Source of the DNA: Ignavibacteriota bacterium | Lineage (GTDB): Bacteria; Bacteroidota; Ignavibacteria; Palsa-1295 | DNA length: 8,205 bases | Assembly (NCBI GenBank): GCA_025357895.1 | Contig: JANYLL010000412.1 | Location: 1 to 8,205, forward strand | Direction of reading: 5' to 3' | Part shown: positions 1 through 6,156 of the stretch, in pieces | Numbering within the stretch: position 1 is the first letter of the stretch | How the letters are laid out: each line of letters starts with the position of its first letter | Notes under the pieces: model-generated | Database searches by the model: none | What the model saw: only the letters and a program-made list of their open reading frames with translations | Told to the model about the DNA's origin: nothing | Made by a program: the position numbers and the translations under genes

Positions 1-191
1 GAATTATAAGAAAATAATTCAGGTCCCGTTTTCCAATCTATAAATTTTGCATTGGTCCACTGTGACAGATTAAATACCTGTCCGGAATTTTGAGTCCAAC
101 CATGTAAATAAAAATGGTTAAAAATTCCTTGTGCATCCAAAGCGGCATTCATCAACAGAATCAGAGTTAAAACATAGAATATCTTTTTCAT
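1..191 (-). CDS. Secreted protein of unknown function (N-terminal part only, cut by window edge)
   Basis: An open frame of 63 complete codons starts at ATG 191-189 and runs off the left edge without a stop. The first 20 residues form a typical signal peptide: a Lys-Lys n-region, a hydrophobic stretch rich in Leu and Ile, then Leu-Asp-Ala followed by Gln at 21 as the likely signal peptidase I site. Cleavage just before Gln is common in exported Bacteroidota proteins. The mature start is aromatic (Trp at 32, 45 and 54; several Phe and Tyr). No family is recognisable from so short a piece. It begins 13 bases after the stop of the lipoprotein gene at 205-1083 on the same strand, so the two are probably co-transcribed and may work together in the envelope. 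That it is a gene is fairly sure; its function is unknown. Confidence 0.75.
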   Translation of the reverse strand, partial: MKKIFYVLTLILLMNAALDAQGIFNHFYLHGWTQNSGQVFNLSQWTNAKFIDWKTGPELFSYN

Positions 192-204
192 GGTTTAAAA
201 AAAA

Positions 205-1083
205 TTAAGGTAATGAAATATTTGATAACTGTAAAGTTTGAACTTGACTGCTCGTAAATACTGGACTAATATTGTACACTGGCGAAAGATTACTAAATGC
301 TGCCTGCCATGTATTCGGCATTGTAGAAGAAGTCGTCGTGATTCTTGATGTATTAATTTTATAACCACTGATCGAGGAATATGTATATTCCTCGGATGTC
401 GTTACACCCTCACTACTGGTAGCATCCGAATGTGTCACTGTTAAATAATCATGATCCAAGTAGGAGGTAACACTCCAACTCTTCCCGCTTTCATGGAAAG
501 TTCCTTCAATTTTATAGCCACTCGATCCTAAATTAGTAACCGTGTATCCTTGAGCAGACATTGTATCAGCAAATTTGGTGCGCATCGAATCATTAACAAC
601 CGTATCAGGTCTATATTCGAAAAATGAAAACTCAGTAAAATCCTGGGCGCTGTCCCCTGGTCCGCTGTTTAAGGTAATTGAGGACACCAAATTGCCGCTG
701 CTATCATATGTGGTATACTGGCTTCCATAAATAACTTCTTTTGAAATTCTTATCCCACCCATTGTATCTCGCTGAGCATATTGTGTAACCGCTCTTGTAA
801 TCTGAAATTGTGGCACTGTGGAGTCAGGAATGGAAACGATTACATGCCATTTCTTTATTTGTCTATTAATGCAAAACGCTCGAAAATCAGCACTGCTATC
901 ACTAAGGGTGCTTGATGGCGTTACGGTATCGATAACTGTTTCATCCCATTCACAAGTCTGTCCTTGGCGCATCGCAACCATCATTCGCCCCATTCTATTT
1001 GCAGGGTTAGTAATATCAGGCGCTTTACAACCAATAACAAAGTTCATTGCAATTGAGCAAAGTAAAACGAGTTTAATTTTCAT
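205..1083 (-). CDS. Ser/Thr-rich lipoprotein of unknown function
   Basis: A 292-residue protein starting at ATG 1083-1081. The frame stays open upstream to a TTG at 1128, but the ATG start gives a clean lipoprotein signal: Lys2 and Lys4, a short hydrophobic core, then lipobox Val-Ile-Gly-Cys with the lipidated Cys at 19. The protein should therefore be anchored in an envelope membrane, with the rest in the periplasm or on the surface. The mature part is low in charge and rich in Ser, Thr, Tyr and Gly, with alternating patterns such as TTSSEEYTYSS that suggest a beta-rich fold. Two more Cys (about residues 44 and 72 of the shorter form) could form a disulfide. No catalytic motif or known domain is visible. 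It lies 13 bases upstream of the secreted-protein gene at 1-191 and follows hppA after a terminator, so this pair is probably its own unit. A possible promoter sits at 1100-1128. Confidence 0.8.
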   Translation of the reverse strand: MKIKLVLLCSIAMNFVIGCKAPDITNPANRMGRMMVAMRQGQTCEWDETVIDTVTPSSTLSDSSADFRAFCINRQIKKWHVIVSIPDSTVPQFQITRAVTQYAQRDTMGGIRISKEVIYGSQYTTYDSSGNLVSSITLNSGPGDSAQDFTEFSFFEYRPDTVVNDSMRTKFADTMSAQGYTVTNLGSSGYKIEGTFHESGKSWSVTSYLDHDYLTVTHSDATSSEGVTTSEEYTYSSISGYKINTSRITTTSSTMPNTWQAAFSNLSPVYNISPVFTSSQVQTLQLSNISLP

Positions 1084-1099
1084 AGGACAATTTATTAAA

Positions 1100-1128
1100 A
1101 TGATAGGAGAGAAGTTCAAATAAATCAA
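1100..1128 (-). promoter_or_regulatory. Possible promoter of the lipoprotein gene
   Basis: Read on the minus strand, TTGATT (1128-1123) and TATCAT (1105-1100) are separated by exactly 17 bases, resembling sigma-70-type -35 and -10 boxes. The -10 box lies 16 bases before the chosen ATG, leaving a short leader without a clear Shine-Dalgarno sequence. It lies downstream of the hppA terminator, where a promoter is needed. AT-rich DNA gives such matches by chance, so this is only a candidate. Confidence 0.35.
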
Positions 1129-1152
1129 TAAATTATCCTAATGAAATAGGTT

Positions 1153-1168
1153 AGAGAGAGAGAGAGAG
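1153..1168. repeat. (AG)8 dinucleotide tract
   Basis: Sixteen bases of uninterrupted AG (CT on the minus strand) lie between the hppA terminator and the candidate lipoprotein promoter, 24 bases upstream of its -35 box. Tracts like this can change length by slippage during replication. Confidence 0.95.
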
Positions 1169-1190
1169 TTCCCGTAATATCAATTTTTTT

Positions 1191-1223
1191 AAAAATAAAA
1201 GGACACGCCCTTCGACATGTCCT
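1191..1223 (-). terminator. Intrinsic terminator of hppA
   Basis: On the minus strand, 27 bases after the hppA stop codon, AGGACATG (1223-1216) pairs with CGTGTCCT (1207-1200): an 8-bp stem with one G-U pair and an 8-base loop. It is followed at once by TTTTATTTTT (the last T of the stem plus 1199-1191). Stem plus U-tract is the standard rho-independent form. It separates hppA from the lipoprotein pair downstream. Confidence 0.75.
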
Positions 1224-1250
1224 CTTTCGAAAAAACTAAGACGTCTTATA

Positions 1251-3422
1251 TTAAATAAAGAGCGGAGCTAAAACAAGTGTCAATGTGCTTAAGAGTTTTA
1301 TAAGTACATGCAATGAAGGTCCTGCTGTATCTTTGAACGGATCACCCACCGTATCTCCGACAACTGCAGCTTTATGCGGATCAGATTTTTTTCCGCCATA
1401 CGCACCTGTCTCAATAAATTTCTTAGCGTTATCCCACGCACCGCCGCCATTATTCAAGAAGAGTGCCATCAGGATTCCGGTGATCGTACCGGACATAAGG
1501 AAACCACCAACAACCTCTGCGCCGCTTGCGCCGGTTGGAAGTGCTCCCCCAGCGTAGTATATCCACTTGAATACTAAGCCAACTCCGACAGTCATTCCGA
1601 CAACTAAAAGTCCGGGAAGCACCATTTTCTGAAGTGCGGATTTCGTTGCGATATCAACACACTGACCGTAATCAGGCTTCGAAGTTCCGAGCATGATACC
1701 CGGATTATTTCTGAATTGATCGCGAACGTTATTGATGATGGCATACGCTGCCTTACCCACTGCCTTGATAGCAAGCGATGAGAAGATATAGACAAGTACT
1801 GCGCCGAATAATGCACCGACAAATACTTCAGGCTTATTTAAATTTATAACTTTGTCAAAGGTCGGAACGTAATTTTTGATCTCATCCATATACGCTCCAA
1901 AAAGAAGGAACGCTGCAAGAGCGGCTGAACCGACTGCATATCCTTTCGTCAAAGCCTTTGTCGTATTACCAACTGAATCAAGACGATCTGTTCTTTCACG
2001 AACTGAATCAGGCTGATGACTCATCTCTACAATTCCGCCAGCGTTATCGGTGATCGGACCAAATGTATCCATTGCAAGAATATATGCTGCTGTTCCAAGC
2101 ATACCCATCGTTGCAACAGCCGTTCCGAAAAGACCGGCATCCTGTAATCCGGAATGCATACCAAGGAAGTACGCACTGACGATAGAAATTCCAATAACAA
2201 GAATCGGATACCCTGTTGATTCCATACCTACAGCAATACCGGCGATGATGTTTGTTGCAGGTCCTGTCTGTGAAGCCTCAGCAATAGACTTAACAGGACG
2301 GTACATGTACTCAGTATAATATTGAGTGATATACACGAATGCTACTGATGCAAGTACGCCGATAACTCCGCAAAGAAAGAAGTTAAAATAATACTGCTCA
2401 CCTAAAAGCCAGCGCGAAGCAATAAAGAATCCGCCGATCACGAGGATTGACGTGATACGGTATCCGCGATTCAAAGCCTTCATCGGATCTTCCGTCTCAT
2501 TCGTTTTCACGAGCATGATGCCGATCATTGAAGCAATGATTCCGAATGCTCGAGCAACAAGAGGAAAGAGAATTACTCCGATAAGCGAAAGATGATTCGC
2601 TTCGAAATAGGCAACGTTTGATTTATATAAACCAGCTGCAAGAATCATCGCTCCGATATTTTCGGCAGCTGTTGATTCAAAAAGATCAGCGCCACGACCT
2701 GCACAATCACCGACGTTATCACCTACGAGATCGGCAATAACGGCAGGGTTACGCGGATCATCTTCCGGAATTCCAGCTTCAACTTTACCGACAAGATCAG
2801 CACCGACATCGGCTGCTTTTGTAAAAATACCTCCGCCAAGCTGCGCGAAAAGCGCAACGAAACTTGCGCCGAATCCATAACCTACGATCAAAAGAGGAAT
2901 CTTTGCCGGATCATCCGTTACACCCATTGCCTGAACAATGGCAAAAAGACCTGCAACTCCTAAAAGGCTCAGAGCAACAACGAAGAATCCCGATACTGCA
3001 CCTCCGCGTAAAGCAGTCTGAAGCGCACCGTTCATTGTTGTACGAGCTGCAGATGCTGTTCTAATATTTGTGCGGATCGCAACCCACATTCCCATATACC
3101 CTGAAGCAACAGAACATGCTGCACCAAAAATGAACGACATTGTCGTCCATAATGCAAGATTAGCAGAACTTGCCGGATCATGCTCATTATGGGCACGAAC
3201 GAATGCGTATAAAATATAGATAATGCAGGCAAGTGCTACGGCAAGATACGCGATCGTCTTATTCTGCCTGCGCAAAAAAGCTTCTGCTCCTTGTTTAATA
3301 GCGTTTGAGATTTCCTGCATTGCAGGTGTGCCCTGGTCTCGCTTGAGTACATTCGGTATAAGGAAAAGTCCTGCAAAAAGCAGAGCGATCACACTTATAC
3401 CAAGAATAATGAGTAGTTCCAT
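1251..3422 (-). CDS. hppA: Membrane-bound proton-translocating pyrophosphatase, potassium-independent type
   Basis: This 723-residue integral membrane enzyme hydrolyses pyrophosphate and uses the energy to pump protons across the cytoplasmic membrane; the length is normal for bacterial members. The family's substrate and magnesium motifs are all present: DVGADLVGKVE at 205-215, EDDPRNPA from 220, GDNVGD at 234-239, DTFGPITDNAGG from 452, and GDTVGDPFKDTAGPS at 689-703 near the C-terminus. Many hydrophobic segments are visible, as expected for about 16 membrane helices. The diagnostic site reads GNTTKA, with Lys489. Known enzymes with Lys here are potassium-independent and pump protons, whereas potassium-dependent enzymes have Ala (GNTTAA). 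The start at ATG 3422 places the first hydrophobic segment at residues 3-22, as in the family. It is followed by a terminator and preceded by a 117-base gap after pth, so it may have its own promoter. It can recover energy from pyrophosphate released in biosynthesis. No frameshift or missing motif is seen. Confidence 0.97.
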   Translation of the reverse strand: MELLIILGISVIALLFAGLFLIPNVLKRDQGTPAMQEISNAIKQGAEAFLRRQNKTIAYLAVALACIIYILYAFVRAHNEHDPASSANLALWTTMSFIFGAACSVASGYMGMWVAIRTNIRTASAARTTMNGALQTALRGGAVSGFFVVALSLLGVAGLFAIVQAMGVTDDPAKIPLLIVGYGFGASFVALFAQLGGGIFTKAADVGADLVGKVEAGIPEDDPRNPAVIADLVGDNVGDCAGRGADLFESTAAENIGAMILAAGLYKSNVAYFEANHLSLIGVILFPLVARAFGIIASMIGIMLVKTNETEDPMKALNRGYRITSILVIGGFFIASRWLLGEQYYFNFFLCGVIGVLASVAFVYITQYYTEYMYRPVKSIAEASQTGPATNIIAGIAVGMESTGYPILVIGISIVSAYFLGMHSGLQDAGLFGTAVATMGMLGTAAYILAMDTFGPITDNAGGIVEMSHQPDSVRERTDRLDSVGNTTKALTKGYAVGSAALAAFLLFGAYMDEIKNYVPTFDKVINLNKPEVFVGALFGAVLVYIFSSLAIKAVGKAAYAIINNVRDQFRNNPGIMLGTSKPDYGQCVDIATKSALQKMVLPGLLVVGMTVGVGLVFKWIYYAGGALPTGASGAEVVGGFLMSGTITGILMALFLNNGGGAWDNAKKFIETGAYGGKKSDPHKAAVVGDTVGDPFKDTAGPSLHVLIKLLSTLTLVLAPLFI

Positions 3423-3480
3423 TATGTTATTTTAGTATTCGTTTTGTTGTGGTTTAAAATATGAGAATAATATACTGACT

Positions 3481-3503
3481 TTAAAAATACGAAATTTTTT
3501 CGT
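3481..3503 (-). other. Small AT-rich hairpin between pth and hppA; possible weak terminator
   Basis: In the 117-base gap between pth and hppA, ACGAAA (3503-3498, minus strand) and TTTCGT (3494-3489) form a 6-bp inverted repeat with a 3-base loop, followed by ATTTTTAA. The shape is terminator-like, but there are only two G-C pairs, so termination would be weak. The rest of the gap is AT-rich; I found no convincing promoter boxes for hppA, although one should lie here if the hairpin works. Confidence 0.3.
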
Positions 3504-3539
3504 CTTAACAGCAATTTTCAGTATTTATTCGGAATCTCT

Positions 3540-4130
3540 TTAAGATTGATTCGCGGATTTAGGCTTCATATTAATGACATTCAATGACTTCGCTAAGCCG
3601 TTGTGAACAATTTCGATACAGCCATTTATTGCACTGATTTTCATATCCTCAACCAACTTCATTTCAGGTTCTTTAAATTTTGAAAGCACATACTTTGCCT
3701 GCTCGCCAAAATGAAAATCTGCGCCGACTCCAAATCGTAAGCGCGCATATTGATCGCTGCCCACTTCATAAATAATTGACGATAATCCGTTATGCCCGCC
3801 ATCGGAGCCGTTCAATCGTAGTCGCAACTGTCCAAGAGGTATAGCAATATCATCACAGATAACTACGAGATCATGTATTTCACCTTTGTAAAAAGCAAGC
3901 ACATCGCGAACTGCTCTGCCGGAAAGATTCATATACGTGATCGGCTTAACAAGGATAATATCTTCACTTCCGATAACACCTTTAGCAAAATAATAGTCAC
4001 CCTTCCCTGCTTTCCAACCCGATGAACGCTCTAATTTTTTTTCAAGCTCATCAACTACCGCAAAGCCGATATTATGGCGCGTGCCATCATATTCTTTTCC
4101 CGGATTACCTAAGCCTGCGAAGATGTACAT
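3540..4130 (-). CDS. pth: Peptidyl-tRNA hydrolase
   Basis: This 196-residue cytoplasmic enzyme cleaves the ester bond between peptide and tRNA in peptidyl-tRNAs that drop off stalled ribosomes, recycling the tRNA. The bacterial Pth signature is complete: GLGNPG at 6-11 (Asn9 matches E. coli Asn10), TRHNIGF at 17-23 with the catalytic His19 (E. coli His20), TYMNLSG with Asn68, CDDIAIPLG with the catalytic-site Asp93, and GSDGGHNGL with Asn114. Length is typical (about 190-200). The ATG at 4130 places the first beta strand (YIFAGLG) right at the N-terminus, as expected. It follows rplY in the widespread prs-rplY-pth order, but a strong terminator hairpin lies between the two genes, its stem ending only 18 bases before this ATG. 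No Shine-Dalgarno sequence is visible in that interval, so how it is expressed is unclear. Confidence 0.97.
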   Translation of the reverse strand: MYIFAGLGNPGKEYDGTRHNIGFAVVDELEKKLERSSGWKAGKGDYYFAKGVIGSEDIILVKPITYMNLSGRAVRDVLAFYKGEIHDLVVICDDIAIPLGQLRLRLNGSDGGHNGLSSIIYEVGSDQYARLRFGVGADFHFGEQAKYVLSKFKEPEMKLVEDMKISAINGCIEIVHNGLAKSLNVINMKPKSANQS

Positions 4131-4140
4131 GTGTTACGAT

Positions 4141-4181
4141 AAATAAAAAACAGACTCGCAAGAAATACTTGCGAGTCTGTT
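4141..4181 (-). terminator. Strong intrinsic terminator after rplY, touching the pth leader
   Basis: On the minus strand, a perfect 14-bp stem pairs AACAGACTCGCAAG (4181-4168 complement arrangement: plus-strand arms 4149-4162 and 4168-4181) around a 5-base loop (4163-4167). It is followed by TTTTATTT (4148-4141), and the last two stem bases are also T. It starts 18 bases after the rplY stop. The plus-strand reading has no T-tract, so it acts in one direction only. It lies directly ahead of the pth start codon at 4130. Confidence 0.85.
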
Positions 4182-4199
4182 ATTAAAATGAAAGAAGCA

Positions 4200-4850
4200 T
4201 TATTTTTTCTCTGGCTCGCCTTCTTCATCCTTCTTACCCTTCGCCTGAATCTGTTCAGGTTCGGTAATCTCAGGAGTTGCCCCAGGCACGACTTCCTCTG
4301 CAACCTTTGGTGCTGTACAGGAAACAATAACTGAGTTCTCATCTGCAATAATCACGTACGCATCATTGACCGGAAGATCTTTGATATGTACGCCATGTCC
4401 GATCGTGAGGTTTGAAATATCAACTTCAATAACGCCCGGAATCTGATCCGGCAATACATTGATCGTCAGTTTATGCATGATGAAATCAATGATTCCGCCA
4501 TCTTTGACACCTGCAGCCGTACCGACAAGAGAAACAGGAACGTCAAGTTTGATCTTCTCACCTGCATGAAGAATGATGAGATCAATATGGCGAACGCGAT
4601 CGGTGATAGGATCGAATTGCACTTCGCGCAAAATGCTCTTAGTGGATTTTCCGCCAAGATCAAGATTTACGATATGAGTTTCTTTCGTGTAAATAAGCGG
4701 GCGAAGATCCAGCTCTTTTACATGAAATGTAATCGCAGTTTCTCCGTGTCCGTAAAGAACTCCGGGTACTCTGCCTGAACTGCGTAATGTTCTCGCAAAA
4801 CTGCCGCCTAAATTATGGCGCGCTTCTGCCTTTAATTGTATATCTGCCAT
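4200..4850 (-). CDS. rplY: 50S ribosomal protein bL25, long CTC/TL5 type
   Basis: A 216-residue protein of the large ribosomal subunit that binds 5S rRNA. The N-terminal L25 domain (about 1-92) carries the expected GRVPGVLYG (26-34) and the VQFDPITDRVRHIDLI run (77-92). A second, all-beta TL5-type domain (about 100-180) follows, as in the CTC form, then a charged tail rich in Glu and Lys from about 184. This length separates it from the short (about 95-residue) E. coli form. I chose ATG 4850: the frame extends to a GTG at 4928, but those 26 extra residues lie partly in a REP-like repeat and have no family counterpart, whereas MADIQLKAEAR matches the normal N-terminus. It lies between prs and pth in the conserved order, 194 bases after prs. 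A strong terminator follows its stop. Confidence 0.96.
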   Translation of the reverse strand: MADIQLKAEARHNLGGSFARTLRSSGRVPGVLYGHGETAITFHVKELDLRPLIYTKETHIVNLDLGGKSTKSILREVQFDPITDRVRHIDLIILHAGEKIKLDVPVSLVGTAAGVKDGGIIDFIMHKLTINVLPDQIPGVIEVDISNLTIGHGVHIKDLPVNDAYVIIADENSVIVSCTAPKVAEEVVPGATPEITEPEQIQAKGKKDEEGEPEKK

Positions 4851-4896
4851 TGTATGTTTTCTTTCATCAGCCGCCGCACACTTACGTACATCTTCC

Positions 4897-4971
4897 GGTA
4901 GCTGCGGAGCTTTAGCCCGCGAACGCACCTCTTTATTAAAGAGTCACGCGGGCTAAAGCCCTGCGCCTACC
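4897..4971. repeat. REP-like inverted repeat between prs and rplY
   Basis: Two 25-base arms (4897-4921 and 4947-4971) are imperfect reverse complements with 21 of 25 matches; both contain GCTTTAGCCCGCG or its complement. Within the 25-base spacer, CTCTTT (4929-4934) pairs with AAAGAG (4938-4943), so the whole 75 bases could fold into a long nested hairpin. The arms begin GGTAG and include G/C-rich runs, and the repeat shares both design and arm start with the one at 5998-6063. This suggests a dispersed family of REP/BIME type. It overlaps the spurious N-terminal extension of the rplY frame. Confidence 0.8.
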
Positions 4972-5009
4972 TTGGGAATAAGCAGTGCCCAACGGAGGTT
5001 ATGAAAATT

Positions 5010-5032
5010 CCTGTTCTGCTCGAGCAGTCAGG
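5010..5032. repeat. Palindrome just after prs
   Basis: A perfect 12-base palindrome, CTGCTCGAGCAG (5016-5027), is flanked by CCTG (5010-5013) and CAGG (5029-5032), which extend the stem across a small bulge. On the minus strand it begins 12 bases after the prs stop and is followed by AATTTTC. It might stabilise the 3' end or weakly terminate prs, but the T-tract is poor. It could also be the outer part of the neighbouring repeat element. Confidence 0.6.
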
Positions 5033-5044
5033 GGTTAAATAAAA

Positions 5045-5989
5045 TTATTTCTTCTCTTTCTCGTCATCAAAGAGCGAGCTGATGCTCTTTCCGTCGTGAG
5101 TTCTTCGCACCGCTTCGGCAAAAACTTTCGCAACGGATTTTACTCTGATCTTTTTCGATTCTTGTTTTAGCGGTATCGTATCCGTCACAAGTAAATATTC
5201 AAGCGGTGAAGCATTAATTCTCTCTATAGCTTTTCCGCTAAGTACAGGATGTGTACACGCTCCATATACTCTTCTGGCGCCTGCATCTTTTAAAGCTGCA
5301 GCTGCATTTGCGAATGTGCCGCCTGTATCAATAAGATCGTCAACAAGAATAATATCCTTGCCTTCAGGCTCACCGATAATATTCATCACTTCAGCAACAT
5401 TTGCTGCCGGACGCCGCTTATCAATAATGATAAGATCGGCATCGAATCTTTTTGCAAATCCTCTTGCCATTTTCGAGCCGCCGACATCAGGCGAAGCGAT
5501 TGCAAGGTTTTTTAATTTCTCTCCACGAAAATGTTTTGCAAATGCGTTCGAAGCATATAAGTGATCGAACGGAATATCAAAAAATCCCTGGAGCTGCGGC
5601 GCATGAAGATCCATCGAGATCACACGGTCTGCTCCGGCTTCAGTTATCAAATTTGCAACAAGCTTACTCGTAATTGCTACGCGCGGTTGATCTTTTCTAT
5701 CCTGACGAGCATATCCAAAATACGGAAGGACTGCCGTAATACGTTCAGCGCTTGCTCTTCTTGCCGCATCGATGAGCATAAGTAGCTCCATCAAATTTTC
5801 CGCCGGCGGCATTGTCGATTGCACAATAAAGAGATCTACTCCGCGAATATTCTCGTCATACTTAACCCAAAGCTCGCCATCCGAGAAATTCTTTATCTGC
5901 GTCGTAGCAATTTTTACATTGAGCGCTTTGGCGATCTTTTCTGCAAAAACCTTATTGCTTCTTCCCGCTACGAGTTTCAGTTGTGCCAT
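5045..5989 (-). CDS. prs: Ribose-phosphate pyrophosphokinase (PRPP synthetase), class I
   Basis: This 314-residue cytoplasmic enzyme transfers pyrophosphate from ATP to ribose 5-phosphate, giving PRPP (the precursor of nucleotides, His, Trp and NAD) and AMP. Class I motifs are in order: the FSDGE run (35-39), the ATP-site loop PYFGYARQDRK (89-99), SMDLHAPQLQGFF (125-137) with metal-binding His129, SPDVGG (166-171), the catalytic-loop DKRRP (190-194), and the ribose-5-phosphate loop VDDLIDTGGT (216-225). Length matches the usual 310-320. I chose ATG 5989 because MAQLKLVAGR lines up with the family N-terminus. The frame continues to a TTG at 6049, but those 20 residues are translated from a REP-like repeat. 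A tRNA-Gln gene lies just upstream and rplY downstream, an arrangement seen in many bacteria. REP-like repeats sit on both sides of this gene. Confidence 0.97.
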   Translation of the reverse strand: MAQLKLVAGRSNKVFAEKIAKALNVKIATTQIKNFSDGELWVKYDENIRGVDLFIVQSTMPPAENLMELLMLIDAARRASAERITAVLPYFGYARQDRKDQPRVAITSKLVANLITEAGADRVISMDLHAPQLQGFFDIPFDHLYASNAFAKHFRGEKLKNLAIASPDVGGSKMARGFAKRFDADLIIIDKRRPAANVAEVMNIIGEPEGKDIILVDDLIDTGGTFANAAAALKDAGARRVYGACTHPVLSGKAIERINASPLEYLLVTDTIPLKQESKKIRVKSVAKVFAEAVRRTHDGKSISSLFDDEKEKK

Positions 5990-5997
5990 CAGAGTTT

Positions 5998-6063
5998 GTA
6001 GCGCAGGCATCTTTCCTGCAATCCACATTAATGTTAAAAATGCGGGCAAGACGCCCGCGCTAC
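5998..6063. repeat. REP-like inverted repeat between tRNA-Gln and prs
   Basis: Two 22-base arms (5998-6019 and 6042-6063) are reverse complements at 18 of 22 positions. Each begins or ends with GTAGCGC and can also fold alone: GCAGG with CCTGC in the left arm, GCGGGC with GCCCGC in the right. The 22-base spacer holds the palindrome ACATTAATGT (6025-6034), echoing the inner hairpin of the 4897-4971 repeat. The four differences between the arms include G-U-compatible changes, suggesting selection for folding. It fills most of the 84-base gap between the tRNA and prs. Confidence 0.8.
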
Positions 6064-6073
6064 GATCTTTTTG

Positions 6074-6145
6074 CTGGGGTGGCAGGATTCGAACCTACGA
6101 ATGGCGCCTCCAAAGGGCACTGCCTTACCACTTGGCGACACCCCA
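6074..6145 (-). tRNA. tRNA-Gln, anticodon TTG
   Basis: Seventy-two bases fold as a complete tRNA. The acceptor stem pairs TGGGGTG with CACCCCA; the unusual U1-A72 pair is typical of tRNA-Gln and is an identity element in E. coli. The D-arm is GCC/GGC around AAGTGGTAA. The anticodon stem GTGCC/GGCGC has one G-U pair around loop CTTTGGA, giving anticodon TTG (6113-6111), which reads Gln codons. The variable loop has 5 bases; the T-arm GTAGG/CCTGC surrounds TTCGAAT; the discriminator is G. The next bases are CAA, so CCA is not encoded and must be added by CCA-adding enzyme. It starts 11 bases after the stop of the upstream lipoprotein gene and precedes prs, so it may be cut out of a longer transcript. 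Confidence 0.97.
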
Positions 6146-6156
6146 AGTTGAATGTT

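Noticed and set aside
1084..1128. Longer lipoprotein start at TTG 1128
   Set aside because: The added 15 residues come before the positively charged signal start and would spoil the lipoprotein signal; ATG 1083 gives a normal lipobox at residue 19.
1285..3435. Several plus-strand open frames opposite hppA and a minus frame within it
   Set aside because: They are shadows of the conserved hppA frame, with no signal, domain or start context of their own.
4473..4778. Plus-strand 101-codon frame opposite rplY
   Set aside because: Antisense shadow of rplY; composition is unlike any protein family and there is no ribosome binding site.
5010..5032. Palindrome after prs as a strong terminator
   Set aside because: The stem is adequate but is followed only by AATTTTC, so the U-tract is poor. 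Kept as a palindrome with uncertain role.
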